NCBI GenBank assembly: GCA_017307375.1
Contig: JAFKFH010000003.1
Coordinates: 558,001 to 622,000, forward strand
DNA length: 64,000 nucleotides
From: Alphaproteobacteria bacterium
Lineage (GTDB): Bacteria > Pseudomonadota > Alphaproteobacteria > Ferrovibrionales > Ferrovibrionaceae
Direction of reading: 5' to 3'
A model generated the notes under the pieces. The model had not been told where the DNA came from and searched no databases. It saw nothing but the letters and a program-made list of their open reading frames with translations. Each line of letters starts with the position of its first letter. The stretch's first letter is position 1. A program made the translations under genes and the position numbers. Shown piece by piece: positions 56,520-64,000 of the stretch.

Positions 56520-57677
56520 GTGAAGCCGTTCCGGATCGAGATCGCCGACAGCGTCCTGGCCGATCTCGCCGGGCGGCTCGACCGCGTGATCTGGCCGCCC
56601 GAGCCTGACGGGGCCGGGTGGATCTATGGTGCCAATCGGGACTACATGCGGCGACTCGTCGCGTATTGGCGCGACGGCTACGACTGGCGGGCCTGGGAAG
56701 AGGTCCTGAACCGGTTCCCGCAATATCTGGTGCCGATCAGCGATCCCGACTACGGCGAACTCGAGATCCATGTGCAGGTCGAGCCCGGTTCCGGCCCGTC
56801 GCCGCTTCCGCTGGTGATCACCCATGGCTGGCCGGGTTCGATCTTCGAGTTCCACAAGATCGTCGAGCGGCTGGCCCATCCCGAGCGCTTCGGCGGCGAT
56901 GTCGCCGATGCCTTCACGGTGATCTGCCCCAGCCTGCCGGGCTATGGCTTTTCCCGGGGCTTGAGCAAGCCGATCGGGCCGCGCGGCACCGCGCGGCTGT
57001 GGCGCCGGCTGATGGTCGAGCGTCTGGGCTATCCCGGCTTCTTTGCCCAGGGTGGCGACTGGGGCTCGGTCGTGACGGCCTGGCTCGGCATCGATCACCC
57101 CGACGTCGTCCGGGCGATTCATCTCAACATGGTGCCGCTGCGCCCCGACCTGGCCGAGGGTACGCGGCCCGATGCCGACGAGCAGCGCTGGATCGCCAGG
57201 ACCAAGCGGCGGATGGCGCGCGAGGGCGGCTATCTCGCGCAGCAGAGCACCAAGCCCCAGACGCTTGCCTTCGCGATGGCCGATTCGCCGGTCGGCCTCG
57301 CCGCGTGGATCACCGAGAAGTGGCATGGCTGGCCGGGCGCTGCGGCCGATCGCGACCCGTCGCTGCCGATGGACGAGATCCTGACGAACATCATGATCTA
57401 CTGGGTCACCGGCAGCTTCCCGACATCGACCTGGTTCTACTGGGCGGCCGCCCAGAACGACGAATTCCGCATGGGTCCGGGCCAGCGGGTGACCCCGCCG
57501 ACGGCGTTCTTCCTGCCGGCCTATGACCTGGTCCCGCCGCCCCCCGACAGCTGGCTGCATCGCGGCTATAATGTCGTGCGCCGGGTCGATACGCCCGAAG
57601 GCGGCCATTTCGCGGCGATGGACCAGCCCGAGGCCCTGTCGGCGGATATTCACCAGTTCTTCCGCGCCTATCGCTGA
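56520..57677 (+). CDS. Epoxide hydrolase (EHN domain, alpha/beta hydrolase)
   Basis: A 385-aa alpha/beta hydrolase with the N-terminal EHN domain of microsomal-type epoxide hydrolases (PFRIEIADSVLADLAGRLDR, AYWRDGYDWRAWEEVLNRFP). The oxyanion-hole segment is VITHGWPGSIFEFHKIV. The nucleophile is Asp180 in AQGGDWGSVVTAWLG and the base is His363 in EGGHFAAMDQPEAL. Family members open epoxides to diols. It starts with GTG 56520, with GAGG nine bases before, just after secA, so it may be cotranscribed without functional linkage. Confidence 0.9.
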   Translation: MKPFRIEIADSVLADLAGRLDRVIWPPEPDGAGWIYGANRDYMRRLVAYWRDGYDWRAWEEVLNRFPQYLVPISDPDYGELEIHVQVEPGSGPSPLPLVITHGWPGSIFEFHKIVERLAHPERFGGDVADAFTVICPSLPGYGFSRGLSKPIGPRGTARLWRRLMVERLGYPGFFAQGGDWGSVVTAWLGIDHPDVVRAIHLNMVPLRPDLAEGTRPDADEQRWIARTKRRMAREGGYLAQQSTKPQTLAFAMADSPVGLAAWITEKWHGWPGAAADRDPSLPMDEILTNIMIYWVTGSFPTSTWFYWAAAQNDEFRMGPGQRVTPPTAFFLPAYDLVPPPPDSWLHRGYNVVRRVDTPEGGHFAAMDQPEALSADIHQFFRAYR

Positions 57678-57740
57678 ATTCCGCGTCCCGCAAGTCCGGC
57701 CGGTCGGCTATTGTAGTCGGCCAACCGCCACGGACCAGCG

Positions 57741-59594
57741 ATGAGCGCCATCGATGTCCTGAGTGCCAGAATCGGGGGGCCACCCGGAACGCAGCGCCGC
57801 CTGGCGCGGGCCGGCATGGCGGCCGCCGTGCTGGTCACGGCCGGGCTGGTCGCGATCGCCCTGGCCTTCATCCTGATCGGCCGGCATGCCGCGGTGTCGC
57901 GCGCCGAGACTGAGATCGCCGCCCGTACCGATCTCGTCGCCGGCCAGTTCGTCCGTGCGCTGGCCGAGGCAGACCGGAGCTTGCGCTATATCGAGTTGCT
58001 CGCCACCCGTGGGGCGTTGACCGACGAAGCGATGCATCCGGTGCTGAAGCGGACGACCGCCGAACTTTCCCAGATCGACGGCATCGTCGTGATCGACCGC
58101 CGTGGCGGCGTCATTTCCGGTTCGGCGACCAGCCCGCCGCCGCCGGTCAATCTGGCCGATCGAACCTATTTCAAGGCGGCGCTCGCCGACCGCTCGGGCG
58201 GCCTGCATATCGGCGTGCCGCTGCGCAACCGGATCACCGCGAACTGGATCCTGCCGATGGCGCGCGCCTTGCGCGGCGCCGACGGCCAAGTCGTCGCCGT
58301 GGTCGGGGCGTCGCTGTCGATCGACTATTTTCGCGAGGTCCTGGGCGCTACCTTGCCGGCCGGTGGCCGAATTCAGCTGCTGCGCGACGACGGCATCGTC
58401 ATGCTGCGCGAACCGGCCGAGGATGATGCCATCGGCCGCGACGTCGCCGGCAGGCCGCTGTTCCGGGCGACGGCGGAGGGAGACCGGGGCGTGGTCCGGC
58501 TGACCGACGATGCCGGTATCGAACGGCTGGTCGCGTTCCGGCGCCTGGCCGGCTACCCGTTGCTGATAACCACCGGCGTCCTCACCGACACGGTGCTGCG
58601 CGACTGGCGGCTCACTTCGGCGGTCATGCTCGGCACCGCATTGGCCCTGGGCAGCCTGATCGTCTTCCTGGCCTGGCTGCTGCTGCGCGGCGCCGACCGG
58701 CTGATCGACCAGGACACGGTGCTGACGGAAGCCACGCGGCTGCTCAACGCCACGCTCGCCCATATGGGTCAGGGCGTCGTCGTGGTCGATGGTGGCGACA
58801 GGGTCGTTTTGGCGAACCGGCGCCTGCCGGCGCTGCTCGGCCTGCCCGACCGGCTGGTACAGCCCGGCGCCCCGCTCGACGGCCTGGCCGCGGCCGCCGG
58901 GCTCGAACCCGAAGTGTTCGCCGGCGCCGCCGGCCCCGAGGTCGAGCGGCGGCTGGACGACGGCCGCTGGATCGCCTTGCAGATCGACGCGATGCCCGGC
59001 GGCCGGCTGGTGACCCTTGTCGACGATATTTCCGGCCGCAAGGCGATCGAGGCCGAATTGCGCCAACTGGTCACCTCCGATCCGCTGACCCGGCTGCCCA
59101 ATCGGCGGGCATTCTTCGAGCGTGCCGCGAAGGTGCAGGCCGCGATGGCGGCGAGCGGGTCGCCGGCGGCCGTTGCCCTGGTCGATGTCGACCATTTCAA
59201 GCGACTGAACGATGCCCATGGCCATCTCGTCGGCGACCGGGCCCTTTGCGCGGTGGCCGACTGCATGCGCCTGTCGGTCTATGACGGCGACATGGTCGCG
59301 CGCATCGGCGGCGAAGAATTCGCCGTGCTGATGCCGGCCTGCCCGCTTGCCGAGGCCGAGTGCACCCTGGAACGCCTGCGCGCCCGGGTCGAAGATCTGG
59401 CAGTCCCCGTCGGCGACGACAGTGCCGACGGCGGCATCATCCGCTGCACGGTCTCGATCGGGCTTGCCATGCTCGGCCCTGCCGGCGCCGACATGGCGCT
59501 CGCCGCCGCCGACCGTGCCCTCTACCGGGCGAAATCAGCCGGCCGCAACCGTGTCGTCGTCGATGGCGGGCCGGATCCGGCCGCGTCCGCTTAA
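57741..59594 (+). CDS. Membrane diguanylate cyclase (Cache-PAS-GGDEF), I-site degenerate
   Basis: A 617-aa c-di-GMP synthase. Domains: TM1 (about 24-47), a periplasmic double-Cache-like sensor (about 50-290), TM2 (about 293-317), a PAS-like domain (about 330-435, starting LAHMGQGVVVVDGGDRV) and GGDEF (about 445-605). The active loop is ARIGGEEFAVLMP. The residues at the RxxD product-inhibition site read YDGD, so feedback control by c-di-GMP is probably lost. Its neighbour at 59657 is a tandem paralogue. Confidence 0.93.
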   Translation: MSAIDVLSARIGGPPGTQRRLARAGMAAAVLVTAGLVAIALAFILIGRHAAVSRAETEIAARTDLVAGQFVRALAEADRSLRYIELLATRGALTDEAMHPVLKRTTAELSQIDGIVVIDRRGGVISGSATSPPPPVNLADRTYFKAALADRSGGLHIGVPLRNRITANWILPMARALRGADGQVVAVVGASLSIDYFREVLGATLPAGGRIQLLRDDGIVMLREPAEDDAIGRDVAGRPLFRATAEGDRGVVRLTDDAGIERLVAFRRLAGYPLLITTGVLTDTVLRDWRLTSAVMLGTALALGSLIVFLAWLLLRGADRLIDQDTVLTEATRLLNATLAHMGQGVVVVDGGDRVVLANRRLPALLGLPDRLVQPGAPLDGLAAAAGLEPEVFAGAAGPEVERRLDDGRWIALQIDAMPGGRLVTLVDDISGRKAIEAELRQLVTSDPLTRLPNRRAFFERAAKVQAAMAASGSPAAVALVDVDHFKRLNDAHGHLVGDRALCAVADCMRLSVYDGDMVARIGGEEFAVLMPACPLAEAECTLERLRARVEDLAVPVGDDSADGGIIRCTVSIGLAMLGPAGADMALAAADRALYRAKSAGRNRVVVDGGPDPAASA

Positions 59595-59656
59595 TCGGCG
59601 GTGCGATCCGTGCTATCTTGCCGGCCGATCGGCCCAAAGGGGAATTTCGGGGGAAC

Positions 59657-61480
59657 GTGAACGCCGACGCTATTCCTGCACAGCGCGCGGCGTCGTCTTT
59701 CCGGCCCGGCGATCATCGACGATTGTTGCGTATCGGCCTCGTGCTGATCGGGCTGGTGCTGGCGGCACTGGCGGCGGGCACCGGCTATGCGGTGCTCGAT
59801 ACCAGGCGCAACGCGCTGGCCGACGCCGAACGCGATGCCGTGGCGCTGGCGGGCCTTCTGGCCGCGCAGATGGGGCATTCGATCGGCGAGATCGATCGGG
59901 CACTGCGCTACATCGAATTCATGGTCGGCGAGGACGGCCTGGACGAAGGCAAGCTGCAGCCGCTGGTCGCCCAGATCAGTCGGGAATTGCCGCAGCTGCG
60001 CGGAATCCTGATCTTCGACGCCAACGGCGCAAACGTCATCGATTCGGCACTGTCGCCGCCGCGGCCGGTGAATGTCGGCAGGCGCGACTATTTCATCACC
60101 CATCGCGACCGGCCCGACGAGGGCCTCGTCATCGGCGCGCCGGTCAAGAGCCAGTTGTCGAACCTGTGGACGATCTCGCTGAGCCGCTCGCTGCGCGACC
60201 GCGACGGGCGTTTTGTCGGCGTGGTCGCCGCCGCCCTCGACCCTGAGTATTTTCGCAACTCGCTGAAGGACGTGCGGCTGCGCGACGGTGTCGTCGCGAT
60301 CTCGCGCAGCGATGGCATCCTCTTGTTGCGCGACCCGTTCGTGGAGGCCGAGATCGGGCAGGATCGTCGGTCGAGCCCGATATTCGCCGCCATGGCCGGA
60401 CGCGAAGCGGCCTTGATTCGTGCGCGTTCCGCGGCGGACGGGGTCGAGCGGATCATTGCCGGCCGCCGCTTCGAACAGTTTCCGCTGGCTGCCAGCGCCT
60501 CGATCGGCGTCGATGCGGCGCTGGCCGACTGGAAGGTCACGTCGACGGTGCTGATCGGCAGCGCCGCCGTGCTCGGCAGCCTCGTCGTCCTGCTGGGCTG
60601 GATCGTCGGGCGGGGCCTGGAACGCATGGCGGCGCAGGAGCGCCAGCTGGCCGATGCCTCGGGCCTGCTGCGAACCACCCTCGCCCATATGGGCCAGGGG
60701 GTGCTCGTCGTCGACGGGGCGGACCGAGTGGTCCTGGCCAACCGCCAGCTTGCCGCCATTCTGGGCATCGATCCGGCCGAGATCGTGCCCGGGGCCAGCC
60801 TCGTTCGCCTCGCCGAATCGGCCGGGGTCGAGCCCGAGCTCTTTGCCGGTGCCGCGGGTCCCGAACTCGAGCGCCAGCTGGACGACGGCCGCTGGATCGC
60901 CTTTCAGATCGATGCGATGCCGGGCGGCCGCCTGGTGACGCTGGTCGACGACATCACGTCGCGCAAGTCGGTCGAGACCGAGTTGCGCCGGCTGGCGTCG
61001 ATCGACCCGCTGACCCAACTGCACAACCGGCGCTATTTCTTCGAACTGGCCGACCGCGAGTTGCGCCGGATGCAGCGCGGCGGGACGCCGGCGGCGGTGG
61101 CGCTGATCGATATCGATCACTTCAAGCGGCTGAACGACATCCATGGCCACTTTGCCGGCGACCAGGCGTTGCGCGAGGTGGCGGCCTGCTTCCGCGCCAC
61201 GCTGCGTTCGGTCGATGCCTCGGCCCGTATCGGCGGCGAGGAATTCGCCATCCTGATGCCGGCGACCAGCCTGGCGGCCGCCGAGGTGACGATGCAGCAT
61301 CTGCGCCAGGCGATCGAAATGCTGGTGGTGTCGGCCGGCGCGACGACGATCAGTTGCACGGTGTCGATCGGCATCGCGCCGTTCGGCACCGCCGGCATCG
61401 AGGCGGCGCTGAAGGCGGCGGACGAAGCGCTCTACCGCGCCAAGACGGGCGGCCGCAACCAGGTGATGATGGCGGCCTGA
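59657..61480 (+). CDS. Membrane diguanylate cyclase (Cache-PAS-GGDEF), I-site intact
   Basis: A 607-aa paralogue of the preceding gene. TM1 lies at about 25-47, a periplasmic Cache-like sensor extends to about 290, TM2 is at about 295-320, then PAS (LAHMGQGVLVVDGADRVVLA) and GGDEF. The active loop is ARIGGEEFAILMP and here the inhibitory site RSVD is intact five residues upstream. GTG 59657 is the start, with GGGGGA just before it; no upstream ATG fits. The sensor domain has diverged more than the PAS domain, suggesting different ligands. Confidence 0.92.
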   Translation: MNADAIPAQRAASSFRPGDHRRLLRIGLVLIGLVLAALAAGTGYAVLDTRRNALADAERDAVALAGLLAAQMGHSIGEIDRALRYIEFMVGEDGLDEGKLQPLVAQISRELPQLRGILIFDANGANVIDSALSPPRPVNVGRRDYFITHRDRPDEGLVIGAPVKSQLSNLWTISLSRSLRDRDGRFVGVVAAALDPEYFRNSLKDVRLRDGVVAISRSDGILLLRDPFVEAEIGQDRRSSPIFAAMAGREAALIRARSAADGVERIIAGRRFEQFPLAASASIGVDAALADWKVTSTVLIGSAAVLGSLVVLLGWIVGRGLERMAAQERQLADASGLLRTTLAHMGQGVLVVDGADRVVLANRQLAAILGIDPAEIVPGASLVRLAESAGVEPELFAGAAGPELERQLDDGRWIAFQIDAMPGGRLVTLVDDITSRKSVETELRRLASIDPLTQLHNRRYFFELADRELRRMQRGGTPAAVALIDIDHFKRLNDIHGHFAGDQALREVAACFRATLRSVDASARIGGEEFAILMPATSLAAAEVTMQHLRQAIEMLVVSAGATTISCTVSIGIAPFGTAGIEAALKAADEALYRAKTGGRNQVMMAA

Positions 61481-61496
61481 CCGCCCTCGACCGCGA

Positions 61497-62447
61497 CTAC
61501 AGTACCCGGCCCATGTCGAGGAACTTGCGGCGGCGGCCCTCGCGCAACGCGACCGGCTCGGCCGCGGCGATCAGGCGCAGATGGCGCTCGACCGCGTCGC
61601 CGACCGCATCGATCGTGGCGTCGGGATCGCGATGGGCGCCGCCCGACGGTTCGGGCACCACCTCGTCGACCACCTTCAATTTCAACAGATCGGCGGCGGT
61701 GATGCGCAACGCCTCGGCCGCGTCCTTTGCCTTCTCGCGGTCGTTCCACAGGATCGCCGCGCAACCTTCCGGGCTGATCACCGAATAGACCGAGTGTTCG
61801 AGCATGATGATGCGGTTGGCCGCGGCCAGCGCGACCGCGCCGCCCGAGCCGCCTTCGCCCACCACCGCCGCGATCATCGGTACGCCGATCCTGAGGCAGG
61901 CCTCGATCGACGAGGCGATCGCCTCGGCCTGGCCGCGTTCCTCGGCGCCGATCCCGGGATAGGCGCCGGAGGTATCGACCAGCGTCACCACCGGCAGGCG
62001 GAAGCGGTCGGCCATCTCCATCAGGCGGATGGCCTTGCGATAGCCTTCGGGTTTGGCCATGCCGAAATTGTGCCGCAGCCGGCCGTCGGTCCCGCGGCCC
62101 TTCTCGTGCCCGATCAGCATGATCGATCGCCCGCGGAAACGGCAGATGCCGCCGAGGATCGCCGGATCCTCGCCGAAGCGGCGGTCGCCGGCCAGCGGCT
62201 GGAAACCGTCGGTCAGCCGGGCGACGTAATCCTCGAAATGCGGCCGGTCCTGGTGGCGGGCGACCTGCATCTTCTGCCATGGCGTCAGCTTGGCATAGGT
62301 CTGCCGCAGCAGCGCCTCGGCCTTTGCCTCAAGCCGCTCGACCTCCTCGGTGATGTCACCGCTGTCGGCCGCGCTGGTCTGTCGCAGTTCGCGAACCTTG
62401 TTTTCCAGCTCGGCGATCGGCTTTTCGAAATCGAGGTAGCTGACCAT
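61497..62447 (-). CDS. accA: Acetyl-CoA carboxylase carboxyltransferase subunit alpha
   Basis: A 316-aa AccA, which with AccD transfers the carboxyl group from biotin to acetyl-CoA in fatty-acid synthesis. Signatures: [20 protein letters not shown] at the N-terminus, [60 protein letters not shown] and [20 protein letters not shown]. Length matches the family. It converges on the second diguanylate cyclase with 16 bases between. Confidence 0.97.
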   Translation of the reverse strand: MVSYLDFEKPIAELENKVRELRQTSAADSGDITEEVERLEAKAEALLRQTYAKLTPWQKMQVARHQDRPHFEDYVARLTDGFQPLAGDRRFGEDPAILGGICRFRGRSIMLIGHEKGRGTDGRLRHNFGMAKPEGYRKAIRLMEMADRFRLPVVTLVDTSGAYPGIGAEERGQAEAIASSIEACLRIGVPMIAAVVGEGGSGGAVALAAANRIIMLEHSVYSVISPEGCAAILWNDREKAKDAAEALRITAADLLKLKVVDEVVPEPSGGAHRDPDATIDAVGDAVERHLRLIAAAEPVALREGRRRKFLDMGRVL

Positions 62448-62471
62448 CTGTCTGTCCGTATCCGTTCGTCC

Positions 62472-63449
62472 TCAGCCGCGCGCGATGGCCTCGGCCTGGC
62501 GCACGATCGCCTCGGCCTGCCGGATCGAGGCGATGTCGATCAGGCGCCCGTCGAGCGCCACCGCGCCCTGGCCCTTGGCCTGGGCCTCGGCCATCGCCTC
62601 CAGGATGCGGCGCGCCTTGGTCACTTCGGCTTCCGACGGGGTGAACACGTCGTTGGCCAGGGGAATCTGGCTCGGGTGGATCGCCCACTTGCCTTCGCAG
62701 CCGAGGATCGCGGCGCGGTTGGCCTGGGCACGGTAGCCGTCGGCATCCGAGAAATCGCCGAACGGGCCGTCGATCGGGCGCAGGCCGTTGGCGCGTGCCG
62801 CCACCACCATGCGCGAGATGGCATAGTGCCACATGTCGCCCCAGTGGAAGTCGCGCGGCCGGTCGCCGTCCTTGTCGGTCAGCACCCCGTACATGGGATT
62901 GGGACCGCCGATGCCGACGGTGCGGGCGCGGGTCGAAGCGGCATAGTCGGCAACGCCGAAATGCAGGCTCTCCAGCCGGGGGGTAGAGGCCGCGATCTCG
63001 TCGATGTTCTGCATGCCCAGCGCGGTCTCGATGATCGCCTCGATGCCGATGCGCTTCTTGAAGCCCTTCGCGGTCTCGATCTGGGTGAGCAGCATGTCGA
63101 CGGCGTAGAGATCCGCCGCGGTGCCGACCTTCGGCACCATGACCAGGTCGAGCTTGTCGCCGGCCGCCTCGACCACGTCGACGACGTCACGGTACATGTA
63201 ATGTGTGTCGAGGCCGTTGATGCGTACCGACAGGATCTTGTTGCCCCAGTCGACATCGTGCAGCGCCTGGACGATGTTCTTGCGTGCCTGCGGCTTGTCG
63301 TCGGGGGCGACGGCGTCCTCGAGATCCAGGAAGATGACGTCTGCCGCCGACTTCGCCGCCTTCTCGAACAGCTTGGTATTCGAGCCGGGCACCGCCAGTT
63401 CGCAGCGGTTGAGGCGCGCCGGCGCCGGGATCACCTGCTTGAAGCTCAT
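62472..63449 (-). CDS. mcl1: L-malyl-CoA/beta-methylmalyl-CoA lyase (HpcH/HpaI family)
   Basis: A 325-aa citrate-lyase-beta-like aldolase. It closely follows the Mcl1 pattern of Rhodobacter: PARLNRCELAVPGSNTKLFE, VIFLDLEDAVAPDDKPQAR, ILSVRINGLDTHYMYRDVVD, LVMVPKVGTAADLYAVD, GPFGDFSDADGYRAQA and WAIHPSQIPLANDVFTPSEA. Mcl1 condenses or cleaves malyl-CoA and beta-methylmalyl-CoA, linking acetyl-CoA, propionyl-CoA and glyoxylate in the ethylmalonyl-CoA pathway. Other malyl-CoA or citramalyl-CoA lyases of the family are possible. It lies 24 bp upstream of accA on the same strand. Confidence 0.85.
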   Translation of the reverse strand: MSFKQVIPAPARLNRCELAVPGSNTKLFEKAAKSAADVIFLDLEDAVAPDDKPQARKNIVQALHDVDWGNKILSVRINGLDTHYMYRDVVDVVEAAGDKLDLVMVPKVGTAADLYAVDMLLTQIETAKGFKKRIGIEAIIETALGMQNIDEIAASTPRLESLHFGVADYAASTRARTVGIGGPNPMYGVLTDKDGDRPRDFHWGDMWHYAISRMVVAARANGLRPIDGPFGDFSDADGYRAQANRAAILGCEGKWAIHPSQIPLANDVFTPSEAEVTKARRILEAMAEAQAKGQGAVALDGRLIDIASIRQAEAIVRQAEAIARG

Positions 63450-63469
63450 ACCCGATCCTTTCCGCTGAT

Positions 63470-63489
63470 GCCGATACCGCCATATCGGC
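63470..63489 (-). promoter_or_regulatory. Inverted repeat before the malyl-CoA lyase gene
   Basis: GCCGATA-CCGCCA-TATCGGC is an exact seven-base inverted repeat, 20 bp before the lyase ATG. A second overlapping dyad, CCGCC-ATATC-GGCGG, lies inside it. It could be an operator or the base of a leader hairpin near the ribosome-binding site. No adjacent regulator gene is visible. Confidence 0.4.
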
Positions 63490-63574
63490 GGTGCAAAAAC
63501 CCGCGCACCATGACCGGAAGAGGCGGATTCGTCAACTTAACCCGCCCTTAACGCGGATCGGCGAGGAATCGGGC

Positions 63575-64000
63575 ATGCTCGATGCGATCGCGCGCAATAT
63601 TCAGGGCGACAAGCTCAGGCGGCTCTACCGCTTCTGGCAGATCCAGGAACGTGCCGGAGCAGCCCCGCCGGCGCGCGGCTTCGATGTGGAAGGGCTGAGC
63701 CCCTGGGCGCGCGAAGTCGTGCTGATCGAGGTGCGCGAGCGCGCGCGCTATCGCTATGGTTATTACGGTACCAGCTTCCGCGCCGCGTTCGGGGTCGACA
63801 TGACCGGTGCGCATGTCGACGAGCTGCCGGGCGAACAGGCCGGAATCCTGGCCGCCGAATACAGCCATATCCGCCGTACCCGCCGCCCGTACTGGCGGAT
63901 GTACGCGGCCTGGTTCGGCGACCACTCCGAAACCTGGGAACGCCTGGCGATGCCACTGCTGGCCCCGGGCGGCGAGGTGGGCTTCATCATTGCCGCCGCC
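63575..64000 (+). CDS. PAS-domain protein, 3' end outside the window
   Basis: The first 142 codons of a gene that continues past the window. ATG 63575 follows GCGAGGAA at a good distance. The sequence starts MLDAIARNIQGDKLRRLYRF and holds a PAS_5-type pattern: VEVRERARYRYGYYGTSFRA-like core (printed VLIEVRERARYRYGYYG), FGVDMTGAHVDELPGEQ, RPYWRMYAAWFGDHSETWER and LAMPLLAPGGEVGFIIA. Such short PAS proteins are common in alphaproteobacteria and their function is mostly unknown. The frame is open throughout. Confidence 0.8.
   Translation, partial: MLDAIARNIQGDKLRRLYRFWQIQERAGAAPPARGFDVEGLSPWAREVVLIEVRERARYRYGYYGTSFRAAFGVDMTGAHVDELPGEQAGILAAEYSHIRRTRRPYWRMYAAWFGDHSETWERLAMPLLAPGGEVGFIIAAA

Overview
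The window is GC-rich, densely coded DNA with no rRNA, tRNA, CRISPR array, integrase or transposase. The gene content points to a metabolically versatile alphaproteobacterium, probably near the Rhodospirillales. This rests on a hybrid CheA with a C-terminal receiver, an Mcl1-type malyl-CoA lyase, PotABCD- and FbpABC-type importers, a 7TMR-DISM histidine kinase and a PAS_5-like protein. Taxonomy is inferred from family resemblance only. The longest stretch without a gene is about 220 bp (993-1213), followed by 53643-53856, so no gap exceeds 300 bp.

Layout, left to right. 1-3160: the end of an MscS channel, a small protein, and a PAS-PAS-kinase-receiver hybrid behind an AT-rich leader. 3157-9854: an Lrp-type regulator divergent from rocD-rocB (ornithine/arginine catabolism), then a dimethylglycine dehydrogenase-like flavoprotein coupled to a DeoR-type regulator. 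9838-15598: a Rieske oxygenase coupled to a complete Fe3+/phosphonate-type ABC importer, with a divergent MarR regulator. 15595-19975: an Na/Pi-cotransporter homologue and a cheA-cheW pair whose CheA lacks the phosphotransfer (P1) domain. 20039-29770: a LysR-flanked cluster joining a polar amino-acid ABC importer to a dimethylformamidase-like protein, a class III aminotransferase, a beta-keto acid cleavage enzyme (BKACE), a GNAT acetyltransferase and an M20 deacylase. I regard this as the best candidate for an undescribed catabolic pathway. 29819-34112: a divergent two-component system, a solute-binding protein and two small proteins. 34251-41378: a TetR regulator divergent from a Pot-type importer, an acyl-CoA ligase and a crotonase. 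41423-51485: a xylose-type operon (ATPase, permease, binding protein, sugar epimerase, Gfo/Idh dehydrogenase, xylA, xylB) with a divergent ROK regulator. 51647-64000: a small membrane protein plus chemoreceptor, secA, an epoxide hydrolase, two tandem diguanylate cyclases, accA, a malyl-CoA lyase, and a PAS protein cut by the window end.

The recurring design is importer plus a few enzymes plus a divergent local regulator, repeated for at least four substrates. Genes inside these units overlap by 1-4 bases (ATGA or TGATG junctions), implying translational coupling. Several convergent neighbours share their stop region. Inverted repeats stand between several of the divergent pairs. One 12-base motif, TGACCGATTTTG, occurs as an inverted pair before the dimethylglycine dehydrogenase gene and once at the xyl promoter.
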